In this document: positions 26,159-33,499 of the stretch, piece by piece
Numbering within the stretch: the stretch's first letter is position 1
Layout: each line of letters starts with the position of its first letter
From: Chlamydia trachomatis
GTDB lineage: Bacteria > Chlamydiota > Chlamydiia > Chlamydiales > 2-12-FULL-49-11
Assembly: GCA_945872565.1 (NCBI GenBank)
Contig: CAMBZN010000015.1
Span: 1 to 33,501, forward strand
Reading direction: 5' to 3'
Length of the DNA stretch: 33,501 nucleotides
The notes under the pieces: model-generated
Told to the model about the DNA's origin: nothing
Databases searched by the model: none
The model's input: the letters and a program-made list of their open reading frames with translations, nothing else
Made by a program: the position numbers and the translations under genes

Positions 26159-27301
26159 ATGATGTATGGAATTTTTGAATTGCAAGAGGTCTATTCTTTA
26201 TGGAAGAAAGATCAGGGCAAAAGCATTGAGAAGTTTGCTGTTTCTTTTAGCTATTATGAGCAAAAAAAGCCCCTTATATTTGTTGGGCTTTCATCTGTTG
26301 TAAAGTATTTGGGACAGAAGATTTTTAAAGATGAGGAGATTTTCTATTTACATTCCTTACAGCAAAAGTCTGGTAAGCTTCTATTTTCTGATCAATTTAT
26401 CAGGTATCTTTCGCTCTTACGATTTGAGCTTGAATTGCACGCCCCAAGAGAGGGGGTGATTTTTTATCCGGGAGAGCCTGTAATGAAAGTTGTTGGAGAT
26501 GTTTTGATTTTAGCATTTTTTAAAAAAATCCTCAATCATTACCTTCCTCGGCAGATTCAAATCTGTACTGAAGTAGAAAAGATTGCCTCCTATATATCTC
26601 CCTCTTTTCTTACTGTAGAAAATAGCTCAAGTTCCTATGTTCAAGAAAGTGCGTTGGATGTAAGAAGTGCCTATATTGGAGGGGCTGTTGCAACAGAAGA
26701 TTTATCTGCTGCAGTCACTTATAACATACCAATGTGCTATCATAGGATTGATCCCTTGCTTGTATTTTTAGATGTTAAAGATCCATTATTTACAAAAAAA
26801 TTATCTTCGGTAAGGCCTGAGCAAAAAATTTTTCTTAAAGGGAGGGTTACAAAAGAGTTTTTAGAAGACTTTCCTTTTTATGCAGCGGAATTAAAGGGGG
26901 TTTCGATCAATCTGCTAGAGTTTTCTGAGACTTTGATTACCACTCGATTCCATTACTATAGAAAATCTGATATTTTAGATGAAGACTTTCAGTTGTATAG
27001 ATTCGTCCATAAAGGGCTAATTATTGGAGATATTCTCACGGGCGCTACCCAAATTAATAAAAAGAAAACTTTTTTTGGAAAATATTTAGCGACCATTTCC
27101 CAGGAGGAAATTCTACACGATGTAACCACCTATGCAGATGAGCCAGCTGCTTTGACAAGAGGGAGAGCCTTAAGAAGTATGCAGCAATTGCCTTGTAAAT
27201 TTAGAGGGGAAGAAAGGGGGGGGGACTACCCGGTAAGAATTATCCGAAAAGAGAGCGATCAAGAAAATTGCGAGAGTTTATCAAATACAAGTTCTGCATA
27301 A
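26159..27301 (+). CDS. Nicotinate phosphoribosyltransferase-like protein, probably degenerate
   Basis: The 380-residue product follows the layout of nicotinate phosphoribosyltransferase (first step of NAD salvage from nicotinate). The N-terminal domain shows A-P-R-E-G-V-I-F-Y-P-G-E-P-V-M-K-V (95-111), where the family has P-E-G-x-x-x-F-P-N-E-P. Residues 168-196 (V-R-S-A-Y-I-G-G then Y-N-I-P-M-C-Y-H) match the family region with the phosphorylated histidine, and Y-P-V near 357 matches the usual C-terminal end. The family D-S-G-D-L phosphoribosyl-binding segment is not visible in its expected place (about 225-262), and the histidine context G-T-M-A-H-S is changed to C-Y-H-R-I-D. It may be a pseudoenzyme or have a new substrate. 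The last 43 bases overlap the convergent DUF167 gene. A G9 run is inside the gene near the end. Confidence 0.6.
   Translation: MMYGIFELQEVYSLWKKDQGKSIEKFAVSFSYYEQKKPLIFVGLSSVVKYLGQKIFKDEEIFYLHSLQQKSGKLLFSDQFIRYLSLLRFELELHAPREGVIFYPGEPVMKVVGDVLILAFFKKILNHYLPRQIQICTEVEKIASYISPSFLTVENSSSSYVQESALDVRSAYIGGAVATEDLSAAVTYNIPMCYHRIDPLLVFLDVKDPLFTKKLSSVRPEQKIFLKGRVTKEFLEDFPFYAAELKGVSINLLEFSETLITTRFHYYRKSDILDEDFQLYRFVHKGLIIGDILTGATQINKKKTFFGKYLATISQEEILHDVTTYADEPAALTRGRALRSMQQLPCKFRGEERGGDYPVRIIRKESDQENCESLSNTSSA
27216..27224 (+). repeat. Run of nine G inside the NAPRT-like gene
   Basis: Nine G encode part of E-R-G-G-D (codons 352-356). As written the frame stays open to 27301. Loss of one G would bring a TAA into frame at 27234-27236 and remove the last 20 or so residues. 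Confidence 0.85.
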
Positions 27302-27522
27302 GATGCTTCTATTTCAATGCTCTTTTTTAAACACGTGTGACCTGATTTAATCGCAATAGCGCTTAAGGGGATTAAAAATTCCTTGCTTAGAGTCTTTAAT
27401 AAGGAGGCGTTTGCAAGCCCCTTTTCTCTTGGGGCTTTTACTTTAACTACAAGATAGTCCCCCTCTTTTTTGGTGATGGCATCTTCTCTTGCGTTTGCTT
27501 TGACTCGGACTCGTATGATCAT
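27259..27522 (-). CDS. YggU/DUF167 family protein
   Basis: This 87-residue protein matches the small DUF167 (YggU) family: V-R-V-K-A-N-A-R-E-D at the start, then L-V-V-K-V-K-A-P-R-E-K-G-L-A-N at 24-38 and a following helix and strand (I-A-I-K-S-G-H-T-C-L-K-K-S-I-E-I). The alpha/beta fold is known from structures but the function is not established. The start ATG has no clear Shine-Dalgarno. A TATAAT-type promoter lies upstream on the same strand. The 3' end overlaps the NAPRT-like gene by 43 bases in convergent orientation. Confidence 0.85.
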   Translation of the reverse strand: MIIRVRVKANAREDAITKKEGDYLVVKVKAPREKGLANASLLKTLSKEFLIPLSAIAIKSGHTCLKKSIEIEASYAELVFDKLSQFS

Positions 27523-27540
27523 AAGGGTGATTTATATTTC

Positions 27541-27570
27541 TTGAAAGCATATACTAGAACAGATTATAAA
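27541..27570 (+). promoter_or_regulatory. Promoter for the peroxiredoxin-like gene
   Basis: TTGAAA (27541-27546) and TATAAA (27565-27570) are 18 bases apart, ending 29 bases before the ATG. The -10 box overlaps the -10 box of the opposite-strand promoter. Confidence 0.45.
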
Positions 27571-27591
27571 GCACTATACTTAAAATATAAA
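27563..27591 (-). promoter_or_regulatory. Promoter for the DUF167 gene
   Basis: On the - strand, TTTATA (27591-27586) and a perfect TATAAT (27568-27563) are 17 bases apart, about 40 bases before the ATG. It shares -10 bases with the divergent promoter, so the two may compete. Confidence 0.4.
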
Positions 27592-27599
27592 ATTTTTTT

Positions 27600-28097
27600 A
27601 TGCTAAAAAGACTCACCCTTATTCTATTTTATTGCAGCTCACTGCTTGCCATTAACATTCAAATAGGGGATGATGCCCCTAATTTTATGCTCAAAGATCA
27701 GGAGGGGTTTACTCATAATCTTATTTCTCATAAAGGTTCTTTTGTCCTCCTTTTTTTCTACCCCCGTGATTTTACCGTTTCAGCACAACGGAAAATACGT
27801 GCTATGGAAAAACTCATAGCAAAGTCGCTCTCAGATCGATTTGTTGTTTATGGAATCAGCAGTGATACAGTAGAAAATCACCGTAAATTTTATGATAAGA
27901 TGCACATTACCTATGATTTACTCTCTGATGTACAATGTAGTGTAATTAAAGCGTATAATGCCTCAGGATTAATAGAAACAAAACCGCTGGTTGTGATTAT
28001 TGGACCCGATGGCAGGGTTTTTAAAATCTATGAGAATATGCAGAAGTTTCTTGGAGAGAGAGACATAATTAGTTTCATAATAAATGATGGCAATTAA
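27600..28097 (+). CDS. Exported peroxiredoxin-fold protein lacking the peroxidatic cysteine
   Basis: The 165-residue product has an N-terminal signal-like segment (MLKRLTLILFYCSSLLA) and then a peroxiredoxin/BCP-type thioredoxin fold: G-D-D-A-P-N-F at 23-29, L-F-F-Y-P-R-D-F-T at 51-59, V-Y-G-I-S-S-D at 83-89 and L-L-S-D at 107-110. In active members the loop reads D-F-T-P-G-C; here it is D-F-T-V-S-A, so the peroxidatic cysteine position is A62. The only mature cysteine is C113, at a site not known as catalytic. Classical peroxidase activity is therefore unlikely; a structural, chaperone-like or other redox role is open. A promoter lies directly upstream, and a glycosyltransferase-like gene follows on the same strand. 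Confidence 0.75.
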   Translation: MLKRLTLILFYCSSLLAINIQIGDDAPNFMLKDQEGFTHNLISHKGSFVLLFFYPRDFTVSAQRKIRAMEKLIAKSLSDRFVVYGISSDTVENHRKFYDKMHITYDLLSDVQCSVIKAYNASGLIETKPLVVIIGPDGRVFKIYENMQKFLGERDIISFIINDGN

Positions 28098-28137
28098 TAT
28101 TTAATTATGTTTATTTTTGTGTAAAACGAGGTGTTAT

Positions 28138-29607
28138 TTGATAACCTTAATTTACCAATCAAATGAGCCATCCCCATTATTTGAAAATACCATGCGTGAA
28201 TTATCCGGAGTGGATGAGGTGCAATGTATTTGTATCCAGGATACAAACGTAGCAAGTGGATTTAATAAGTGCCTTAAACAAGCCTCTTTTGATATTATTG
28301 TATTTCTTCGAGCCGGGGTGAGGATTTGCTCAAACAACTGGGGGCAAAGAATTGGTAGCTTATTTTCCACCCATTCACATGGTATTTTTGGTTCACTGGG
28401 TACTTTGATCGTCCCGATTTCTGGAATGTTATGGGAGAAGCAAGAGCCTTTGTGTGGAACTATCTGGTATGAAGAGTACAGTGAATCTTGTAAGAATATT
28501 TTTGGTGAAGAGTTTTTGGATAAAGTGCTTGATGTGGTTGCTTTAGAAGGGAGTTTTTTGGCGGTTCATAGGGAGAGGTTATCCAAAACATTTGATGAGA
28601 AATTTAAAGGGGATAGCTTTTATGATGTTGATTTTTGCGTGCAAAACCATATTGATGGGGTGGGAGTTGGTGTGATTTTCGGCGTGGATATTCTCAAAGA
28701 ATCATTTGATGATCAAGATGAAGTCTACTTAAGTAATCATAAGAAATTTTTAAAAAAACATTCCAATTTACCATTGAGAGTTATTCCAGAGATTATTTTT
28801 GATGAAAAAAATACAATATCGATAGAAACTGACTTTTCTGTGAATATCATGATTACTAATCAGGGAGGGGTAGAGGCTCTTATTGATTGTTTGGAAGCAA
28901 TTTACATTAAAACAAGCTATAAAAACTATAAAATTACAATCATTGATTATGGCTCAACAAAAGATGAACTTGAGAAGATTGCAAGTTATATTAGATCAAA
29001 CACTTCAACAGAGCTTATTACTTCAAAATGGCCCCATAACGCTCAAATGTATAATGAAGTTGCCTTTTCTGCAAAAGAGGATTTGGTGCTATTTTTTTCT
29101 AAGAACATAGTGCTAATTAATGATGCAATTTCTTTGATGGTTTTAGAATATGGTAAAAACCAAGATGTGGTGGGAACAATAGGTATTAGAACTCACTTAA
29201 AAAATCACATGATTCGTCAGTTTGGTCTGCAGTTAATTTCAACAGAAACAGAGGATGGTTTGGAACTGGGGCTTGATTTTCGCGGGTATGGAAAAGCTTA
29301 TGCTTACCGAAATGATACAAAAAAAGGGGTAATGGGAAATTCAATGGAGTGTATGCTTGTAGAAACCAAGCTTTTTTTAGATCTTGGGGGGTTTAATTTA
29401 GAGTATAACCACAGCTTACAAGATTTTGAATTCAACTTAAAAACCATTCTGGCGGGAAGGGAAAACCTATTAGTTGGGAAAGCAGTAGGAACTTATACAG
29501 CTTTCGACCGGCCCAGATTTTTGCCTAAGGACTACTATTTATTGATGAACTTTATCAATGAAAACATCGAGCTTGTAACGCCCTATGTCCTGTTATTGAG
29601 CTCTTGA
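28138..29607 (+). CDS. Protein with two glycosyltransferase-2-like domains
   Basis: From a TTG at 28138 the product has 489 residues. This start is chosen because GAGG (28128-28131) lies 6 bases upstream and the first strand (I-T-L-I-Y-Q-S-N) then begins the fold; an upstream TTG at 28117 adds 7 residues without a ribosome-binding site. The first half matches GT-A enzymes of the Glyco_tranf_2_5 kind (G-F-N-K-C-L then I-I-V-F-L-R-A-G-V-R-I and N-W). The second half begins again at about 237 (V-N-I-M-I-T-N, I-T-I-I-D-Y-G-S-T) with G-T-I-G-I-R-T-H and D-L-G-G-F-N later. Neither half keeps a clear D-x-D nucleotide-sugar motif at the expected strand end (F-L-R-A-G and F-F-S-K-N), so activity is doubtful. 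No signal peptide. The end overlaps the convergent hydrolase gene by 15 bases. Confidence 0.65.
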   Translation: MITLIYQSNEPSPLFENTMRELSGVDEVQCICIQDTNVASGFNKCLKQASFDIIVFLRAGVRICSNNWGQRIGSLFSTHSHGIFGSLGTLIVPISGMLWEKQEPLCGTIWYEEYSESCKNIFGEEFLDKVLDVVALEGSFLAVHRERLSKTFDEKFKGDSFYDVDFCVQNHIDGVGVGVIFGVDILKESFDDQDEVYLSNHKKFLKKHSNLPLRVIPEIIFDEKNTISIETDFSVNIMITNQGGVEALIDCLEAIYIKTSYKNYKITIIDYGSTKDELEKIASYIRSNTSTELITSKWPHNAQMYNEVAFSAKEDLVLFFSKNIVLINDAISLMVLEYGKNQDVVGTIGIRTHLKNHMIRQFGLQLISTETEDGLELGLDFRGYGKAYAYRNDTKKGVMGNSMECMLVETKLFLDLGGFNLEYNHSLQDFEFNLKTILAGRENLLVGKAVGTYTAFDRPRFLPKDYYLLMNFINENIELVTPYVLLLSS

Positions 29608-30504
29608 AAGAAAATCGACTATTGTTTTGTTCATATGGTCGCTTGCAACACCTAAAATGCCCAAATGGCTGCATCTATGCGCTACATATCTTTGGTAAGT
29701 AAGACCTGTTTGATTTGTAATATTAGCAAACGCATTTGCACCATCAATAAGATCGTCGTTAGAAGCTTTTACCGCATGAAATGTTCTTGGTGCAACATTC
29801 CCAGCAAGGGGAGCGTTGATGTCTTTGATTAAAGAAGTTGTGGTAGAGCTGCCTACTTTAAATGCCTCTATAAGGGATCTATCTAAAACTGCACCTGTTA
29901 GACAAGGGGCATTGTTATCCATATCAGTACAAAACTGCGAAGCAAAAGCTGGAGCCATAGCATAAATAAGAACAGGAGTATTTGGATGATCTATTCTTAA
30001 TTGCAACTCAATCATGTGCGCCATACGTCCGCCAAGAGAGACCCCTGCTAAAACAATAGGCTTACTAGGATTATTCGTGCAATATGCATTTACCAGTTTA
30101 TAAACGGCAGTGAAGGTCTTTTCGGTACTTTGGTTTCCATTATTTTGATGTTTACAAACGCATACATTAAAAGTCGCACCTGCTTTTTGTAGTTTTCGTT
30201 TTGCTATTTGTCCCCAAATACCTGGATCGCCAAGTCCTGGAATAAAAAACACTTGACCTCCATCCAGGTTATTGTAATAATTTTTATTATCCTTATCTCT
30301 GAAAAGATTTTTAATCTCTTCGATCATCATTTGAAAAATTAACTTGATATCTTCAAAGATAGCTAAAAACCCCTCTAAAACAATAACATCTTTAGGTTTG
30401 TATTCAAAATAAGTGTTTCGGTTAGTTGTGTCGATAGGTGTAACGCCTTTCTCTAGCTGGTATTGAGTTGATGGGTGAGAATGAAAAGTTGCTATGGCCA
30501 TCAT
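29593..30504 (-). CDS. Alpha/beta hydrolase, possible lipase/esterase
   Basis: This 303-residue protein has an alpha/beta-hydrolase core: the oxyanion-side loop F-F-I-P-G-L-G-D-P-G (86-95) and nucleophile elbow GVSLGG with S156. An acid near D251/D254 (K-A-S-N-D-D-L-I-D-G) and H280 (H-R-C-S-H-L-G) are the likely rest of the triad. Some 80 residues precede the core, including an amphipathic or hydrophobic stretch at 40-67, and there is no classical signal peptide. The substrate is unknown; lipid or ester hydrolysis is the family default. AAAGGAG (30516-30510, - strand) is an excellent ribosome-binding site; two ATGs follow in tandem and either could start. The gene lies downstream of the DUF1207 gene on the same strand. 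Confidence 0.7.
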   Translation of the reverse strand: MMAIATFHSHPSTQYQLEKGVTPIDTTNRNTYFEYKPKDVIVLEGFLAIFEDIKLIFQMMIEEIKNLFRDKDNKNYYNNLDGGQVFFIPGLGDPGIWGQIAKRKLQKAGATFNVCVCKHQNNGNQSTEKTFTAVYKLVNAYCTNNPSKPIVLAGVSLGGRMAHMIELQLRIDHPNTPVLIYAMAPAFASQFCTDMDNNAPCLTGAVLDRSLIEAFKVGSSTTTSLIKDINAPLAGNVAPRTFHAVKASNDDLIDGANAFANITNQTGLTYQRYVAHRCSHLGILGVASDHMNKTIVDFLSRAQ

Positions 30505-30588
30505 TTTGCTCCTTTAATATTATTTTAATATTAGTATGACAAGAGTGACCATGAAAGTCTATCAGAAGTATTTTCTATGATAAAAGGG

Positions 30589-31812
30589 TTAAAAGCCCCA
30601 AGCACCCCGAATTGCCCAATAATTGGTGAACATATCGAAGAATTGTCCTTCGCTGTACCCGTTATGGTATTCAGCAAACACACGAACGCTTCGTCCTGCT
30701 CTTTCAAGTTTTGACCACTCATAGCCAAGTTGTAAGGTGAGGGAGGGTCTATAGTTATTAACCTCCCAGTTTTGGCAATCAAGAGCAAAAAATGGACAGC
30801 CGTAAAGACGAGGGTGGTTGTATTTATGCACTAATGGGCGGAATTCAAAGCCATATTCTGCATAGAAATTGCCCATAGGGAAGACTTGGTCAGAGGAGAT
30901 CACAACTCCAGGACCTAAATAGACTCTCAAGGCGTCATTAAATTGCACAGAGGCAAAAAAGTCGATTGCTTCAAAGCTTACATTAATTCTTTCCGCAAGG
31001 GGATTGTTTGCCATGTACTCATCTCCAAGATGGGAGGAAATGTGGTAAATTCTTAGTCTTAATGCATACAAGTCACGTGAATAAGAGAGGGGGATGGAGA
31101 GGATGTAATCGGAGGTAACAAGTTCAACCTCACCATTAGGGCGATAATCAGGGTACATATCGAAATTTGCCCACATACAAGCGCCGATGTCGATTTGCAT
31201 ATCTCCACCAAGCACATCAAAAAATCTATATATAGGAAAAATATCACCCAAAGAGATGGCAATTTGACTAGGTGCAATCACTTCATCACCCCATCGATAC
31301 GCGATAGAATAGACTGGGTCTCTTGGGTTTGCGATTAGGGGTTCAAAAAGAACCGTACTTTCAGGAAACCACACTCCAGAGAGGCGATTATTAAAGCGTT
31401 TTGTCCTAGCATCACCTGCATCTTTTTTAGCAAGCTCCCTTGGTTCGACCCCTTTAATGCTAGGAAGATCCTTTACAAAGGCGATGATACTATTTCGAAT
31501 CCTTTGATCTGTTGGAAGATTGTAAAGATAGACAACGCGATTTTCATCTACTTCAACAACAACGTAGTTTTCATAGTAGTTTGCATCGATCAAAGCTTGG
31601 ATATACCCCTCAAGATAGCAAACACTTTCGTCAGCTAGCATCTCGGAGGGAACTTCATTAGTAAGTCTTAGTCGTGAGGATCTGTTTTTAGAGTTTAAAG
31701 AGGTGTCAGCTTCAGTGATTTTTTGAGTTTCACCTAATCCTTCCTGAGCAAAAAGCGTTGATCCTGAGTATATTATGGCGACGAACGCAAGGGTTGATAA
31801 GCTTTTCTTCAT
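30589..31812 (-). CDS. DUF1207 outer-membrane protein
   Basis: The start is the ATG at 31812, which gives a 407-residue protein with a signal peptide (MKKSLSTLAFVAIIYSGSTLFA, cut before Q23). A longer open frame to 32040 exists, but it adds 76 residues with an unrelated hydrophobic segment and runs into the divergent gene, so it is rejected. The middle and C-terminal parts match DUF1207: G-G-D-M-Q-I-D-I-G-A, then I-P-L-S-Y-S-R-D, the strong R-I-Y-H-I-S-S-H-L-G-D-E-Y motif, and alternating strands to a final G-A-W-G-F. DUF1207 proteins are beta-barrel-like envelope proteins of unknown role found in Chlamydiae and some other bacteria. No strong ribosome-binding site is seen; a weak TATAGA box lies on the - strand at 31852-31847. 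Confidence 0.82.
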   Translation of the reverse strand: MKKSLSTLAFVAIIYSGSTLFAQEGLGETQKITEADTSLNSKNRSSRLRLTNEVPSEMLADESVCYLEGYIQALIDANYYENYVVVEVDENRVVYLYNLPTDQRIRNSIIAFVKDLPSIKGVEPRELAKKDAGDARTKRFNNRLSGVWFPESTVLFEPLIANPRDPVYSIAYRWGDEVIAPSQIAISLGDIFPIYRFFDVLGGDMQIDIGACMWANFDMYPDYRPNGEVELVTSDYILSIPLSYSRDLYALRLRIYHISSHLGDEYMANNPLAERINVSFEAIDFFASVQFNDALRVYLGPGVVISSDQVFPMGNFYAEYGFEFRPLVHKYNHPRLYGCPFFALDCQNWEVNNYRPSLTLQLGYEWSKLERAGRSVRVFAEYHNGYSEGQFFDMFTNYWAIRGAWGF

Positions 31813-31939
31813 AAAGGGAGTAGAATTTAGATTTAACTTTTCCCTTTCTATATAAACAATTGTATTTTCATGCAATATTTTTTTACAAGTACAGTTTTCT
31901 TGAGGGGTACTCTTTAAAGGGGTCCCTTTTTTAAATTTA

Positions 31940-31968
31940 TTGTAATAAATTATAAAAATTGATATAAT
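31940..31968 (+). promoter_or_regulatory. Sigma-70 promoter for the CX5R protein
   Basis: TTGTAA (31940-31945) and a perfect TATAAT (31963-31968) are 17 bases apart. Initiation near 31975 gives a leader of about 16 bases that still contains AGGA (31982-31985) ahead of the ATG. Confidence 0.6.
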
Positions 31969-31990
31969 AAATACATAAAAAAGGATTAAA

Positions 31991-33499
31991 ATGATGAGTT
32001 CTTTAGTACCTAGTTCCCCTGGCTTGGCTAACAGTTTCACTTATAAACATGATCATACAGTTGTATGCGTTAAACAAGAAGCAGCAGACCCTCGTCTTGC
32101 TGATTTTACGCAAGAATTGGAAGGCAGAAAGAAGATTGATGGTTATGAACCTGAACGGGCGCACCTTGAGGGAAGTAACCTGCCCGTCGGTGATATGGAG
32201 ACCAATATAAAAATTGGTATTATAGAATCCAGTCACAAAACTTCTTGGAAAAGAGCTTCTGAATCTGGATGTGTTGCGTCTAATCTAGATAGATCTACCC
32301 CCCACGTGCAAATGCTAAGGGTCTGGACGTCAAGCGGAAGGTCGACAAACTATTTAGGAAGGGCAGATACGCAAGATCGTCTTAAGGAGCAGGTAGAGTT
32401 TATGCTAACGCAAGAGTTTGCACTTGCGGATGGACAATGGCAAGAAGTGCGTGGTTTACATCAAGATACAGATGGATCTTATACTTTTAGTTATTTTGTA
32501 AATTCTTTAACTAAGAGCGGAAAATTTCAGGAAACATCCAATTTAGATGAAAGGGAATCTTTAATACTTGAAAAAGATCTGCTAAAAAAAAATCATACAT
32601 TTACTTTTACTATAAATGGGCAAGAATTACAAGTGAAGGTAAAACCAATTCATATCCATCAAAATATCAGTGATGCTGGGGAGTTGCTTTCTAACTTATT
32701 TGATGATGATTTAAACGGCAAAAACTTAGATGCTCAGATAAATGAAATAGGATATAAAAATTTATTTGAAAAAGTACCGGATCGGGGTGCTTTAACTCAA
32801 GGTTCTCTAGAAACACAGCTTAAAGAGCAATTAGAAAATCAAGAGTTGTCTGTTAGAGAAAGATTTATTTTTACCGATTTTCTTCAAAGGGCAGCGGGAT
32901 TATGTGCTGTGTATCATTGTAAATCTTCTGTAGACAGAGGGGGGGTGGCTGCTGCTATTGGAGCAACAAACCAATATTTTATTGATAAGGAAGATCAAAA
33001 TTTGACGTTTGAGAGATTAAAAGTCTTAATCAATTCAGAGGAGTACAGGGAGATGTTTTTTGCTCAACTTTGCAGATCGCATCAAGAAACGTATCCTGCG
33101 CGATACGGAAGAAATGAACATGGTGCAATTACTGGTAAACAAACATTGGGTCTTAAAATGTACGGTTCGCTCCTTACTGACTCACTACCGGCAGACATGG
33201 TTAAAGAGACTCTTTGGGAAAAAAGTAAAGGGGTTAGAGTGCTTGTCACTGCTATTGCAACCGCTGCATATATACTGCTGTACCCTGTGATAGTTGTTTT
33301 TATGTTAGTTATAGGACATTTATTTCTCGGGATTTATCAGTTAGGATTGCTTGCAAAAAAAGGAAAATCCGTCGCAGGTCGCCTTAGGGCTTTGCATGCC
33401 GCCTCTTATGCATTCACTCCATGGAAAATACACAAAGCCGCCCATAAACATATCAATTACTCAAGCACAGTAATGAATAGGTATGGGATAATTGCATAA
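31991..33499 (+). CDS. Putative secreted CX5R phosphatase with C-terminal double hydrophobic segment
   Basis: The complete 502-residue product has no N-terminal signal peptide. Residues 309-316 read HCKSSVDR, an H-C-X5-R signature of cysteine-based phosphatases; the C-K-S-x-x-D-R form is that of SopB/IpgD, INPP4 and SidF-type phosphoinositide phosphatases (for example C-K-S-G-K-D-R in SopB). C310 would be the nucleophile and R316 the phosphate-binding arginine. Residues 418-455 hold two adjacent hydrophobic stretches parted by P432 and G442/H443, like the bilobed segment of chlamydial Inc proteins or the C-terminal anchor of Legionella SidF; a basic tail (K456 onward) follows. A strong promoter and AGGA ribosome-binding site precede the ATG; a second ATG follows at once. 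A type III-secreted phosphoinositide phosphatase acting on host or inclusion membrane fits, but it is inference from one motif and layout. Confidence 0.6.
   Translation: MMSSLVPSSPGLANSFTYKHDHTVVCVKQEAADPRLADFTQELEGRKKIDGYEPERAHLEGSNLPVGDMETNIKIGIIESSHKTSWKRASESGCVASNLDRSTPHVQMLRVWTSSGRSTNYLGRADTQDRLKEQVEFMLTQEFALADGQWQEVRGLHQDTDGSYTFSYFVNSLTKSGKFQETSNLDERESLILEKDLLKKNHTFTFTINGQELQVKVKPIHIHQNISDAGELLSNLFDDDLNGKNLDAQINEIGYKNLFEKVPDRGALTQGSLETQLKEQLENQELSVRERFIFTDFLQRAAGLCAVYHCKSSVDRGGVAAAIGATNQYFIDKEDQNLTFERLKVLINSEEYREMFFAQLCRSHQETYPARYGRNEHGAITGKQTLGLKMYGSLLTDSLPADMVKETLWEKSKGVRVLVTAIATAAYILLYPVIVVFMLVIGHLFLGIYQLGLLAKKGKSVAGRLRALHAASYAFTPWKIHKAAHKHINYSSTVMNRYGIIA

Noticed and set aside
30505..30545. 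TTGTCA-N17-TATTAA promoter for the hydrolase on the - strand
   Set aside because: The -10 box adjoins the ribosome-binding site, so transcription would start at or after it; a leadered transcript could not use it.
31813..32040. Longer N-terminus for the DUF1207 protein, starting at 32040
   Set aside because: It would place 76 extra residues before a perfectly normal signal peptide and overlap the start of the divergent gene and its promoter. The ATG at 31812 fits better.
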